From contig NZ_JTJC03000008.1 in assembly GCF_000817735.3 (NCBI RefSeq), positions 124,001-188,000 of the forward strand: DNA of 64,000 nucleotides. The letters are read 5' to 3'. Of the stretch, positions 62,866-64,000 are shown in pieces. Below the pieces are notes generated by a model. That model had not been told where the DNA came from and ran no database searches. It was given only the letters and a program-made list of their open reading frames with translations. The translations under genes were made by a program, and so were the position numbers. How positions within the stretch are numbered: position 1 is the first letter of the stretch; every line of letters begins with the position of its first letter. Origin of the DNA: Scytonema millei VB511283 (GTDB lineage Bacteria > Cyanobacteriota > Cyanobacteriia > Cyanobacteriales > Chroococcidiopsidaceae).

Positions 62866-64000
62866 TTAACGCATGGTGACGAATTCTTCAGCGGTAGAGG
62901 GATGGATGCCAACAGTAGCATCGAAATCTTTTTTGGTTGCGCCCATAGTCACGGCGATCGCTACTCCTTGAATAATTTCCGCCGAGTATTCTCCTACCAT
63001 ATGCGCTCCCAAGACTCGTTCGGTCTGAGCATTGACAACTAATTTCATCAGCGTCTTATCAGCAGCACCAGTCAAGCTGTGAAATAGGGGACGAAAACGG
63101 GCGCGATAGATTTTGACCCCATCTTCACTCAGTTGGGCGATCGCGTCATCCTCTGTCATGCCGACAGTAGCAGCTTCGGGGGTAGAAAACACCGCTGAGG
63201 CAACGGTTTCGTGGTTAAAAGCACGGCGCAGATTGCCAAATTCCGTATCCGCAAAAGCACGACCTTCACCAATAGCGACAGGAGTGAGATTAATCCGGTC
63301 GGTACAGTCACCGACTGCAAAGATATTTGGCTGGGAAGTTTGACCAAATTCGTTCACCGCGATCGCATTAGTGGTACTGTAGCCTGGACCTTCTAGAGAA
63401 CTGGGAACTAAATCTATGCCAGCATTTTCTAAGCCAAGTCCTTCAACATAAGGAGTACGACCAGTTGCAGCTAAAATGACATCGGCAACCACTGGTTCTC
63501 GATCCTGCTCGGAAAGAGTCAGCTTTAATCCTTCGGGAACGCGATCGATCGCCGTAACAACATTATCAGCGATTACATGAATTCCGTGATGAATCATGCC
63601 TTGCTGAATTTCATTACGGATGTCGCGATCGAATCCTCGTAAAATCAAATCTTTGCGAATAATTTGGGTAACTTCGCAACCCAGACCGCGCATAATACAG
63701 GCAAACTCCACCCCAATGTAACCCGCTCCAATAATCGCTATGTGTTTGGGTTTTTCTGGTAGGTGAAACATTTCATTCGAGGTAATGACATGTTCCATAC
63801 CTGGAATGTCTGGTTTAATCGGACGACCGCCAACGGCAATTAAGATTTTTTCAGCCGTGACTTTGCGCCCGTCTACTTCGATCGTGTGGGGATCTACCAA
63901 AGCGGCGCGACTGGGAATTAACTCGACTCCAGCTTTTGCTAAAAAGTTGATATGCAACTGAGAAAGACGGTTCACTTCGTTGTCAATAACAGTGATGAAG
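62866..64000 (-). CDS. gor: Glutathione-disulfide reductase, 5' end outside window
   Basis: The minus-strand frame is open through the window edge (FITVIDNEVNRLSQLHINF and on), so the start and the active-site Cys motif lie beyond base 64000. Visible parts: NADPH-binding GAGYIGVEFACIM, the FAD/NAD interface FAVGDCTDRINLTPVAI, and the dimer domain with the catalytic HPSTAEEF histidine (VGIHPSTAEEFVT). Glutathione reductase regenerates GSH from GSSG with NADPH and FAD. The match to the cyanobacterial Gor type is by motif. Confidence 0.92.
   Translation of the reverse strand, partial: FITVIDNEVNRLSQLHINFLAKAGVELIPSRAALVDPHTIEVDGRKVTAEKILIAVGGRPIKPDIPGMEHVITSNEMFHLPEKPKHIAIIGAGYIGVEFACIMRGLGCEVTQIIRKDLILRGFDRDIRNEIQQGMIHHGIHVIADNVVTAIDRVPEGLKLTLSEQDREPVVADVILAATGRTPYVEGLGLENAGIDLVPSSLEGPGYSTTNAIAVNEFGQTSQPNIFAVGDCTDRINLTPVAIGEGRAFADTEFGNLRRAFNHETVASAVFSTPEAATVGMTEDDAIAQLSEDGVKIYRARFRPLFHSLTGAADKTLMKLVVNAQTERVLGAHMVGEYSAEIIQGVAIAVTMGATKKDFDATVGIHPSTAEEFVTMR

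Overview
The window is chromosomal DNA of a cyanobacterium. The evidence is the photosystem I subunit PsaE, the NDH-1 subunit NdhO, cyanobacterial-type ArsM/ArsS, a PedR-like LuxR regulator, DUF2949 and DUF6391 proteins, ClpC, and dozens of copies of the HIP1 octamer GCGATCGC. Gaps between genes are packed with short tandem heptamer-like repeats (TAACTGA, GTCGTAA, GGGAGTA, CTAGTGG types) and palindromic MITE-like elements. This repeat style, with no heterocyst or nif genes in view, suggests a unicellular or Chroococcidiopsis/Gloeocapsa-like lineage; the genus is an inference.

Layout. 1-7 kb: a truncated polysaccharide-priming sugar transferase, a PlsC-type acyltransferase, two tiny membrane ORFs, a response regulator and three unrecognised envelope-type proteins. 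7.2-11.3 kb: a three-gene minus-strand cluster of von Willebrand A protein, PP2C phosphatase and protein kinase. The kinase has a repeat-bearing linker and a duplicated C-terminal helix-turn-helix-like module. This is the best candidate for a little-described system and resembles the TerY-phosphorylation triads. 11.5-21.6 kb: mainly metabolism and photosynthesis (ispF, arsM-arsS, ndhO, psaE-mutM, a fructokinase, leuC) plus a PedR-like regulator. 21.8-27.7 kb: a peptidase-C39 ABC exporter divergent from an HlyD adaptor, then a GTPase-TM-TPR fusion. 28-35 kb: sfsA, an HpcH/HpaI aldolase, ftsH, an AI-2E family permease and a class V aminotransferase. 35.8-38.2 kb: a PhoD-like phosphatase broken by one frameshift. 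38-44 kb: moeA, rpmG-rpsR-RNase II, a LOG-like protein and a second response regulator. 44.6-50.3 kb: dnaK, a small P-loop kinase, a zinc alcohol dehydrogenase and an SDR. 51-56 kb: an FHA-PAS-histidine kinase and clpC. 56.3-57.9 kb: a decayed mosaic of a tyrosine integrase and an IS256-type transposase beside tRNA-Gly(UCC). 58-64 kb: a GNAT acetyltransferase, an esterase-hisC coupled pair, a DUF4388 protein and glutathione reductase (truncated by the window).

Common themes. Protein quality control (ftsH, dnaK, clpC), phospho-signalling (two receiver proteins, one hybrid-sensor-like kinase, the vWA-PP2C-kinase set) and detoxification (arsM/arsS, Gor) are well represented. The repeats are not confined to gaps: they supply in-frame sequence inside mutM and the triad kinase, and the C-terminal tails and stop codons of several proteins.
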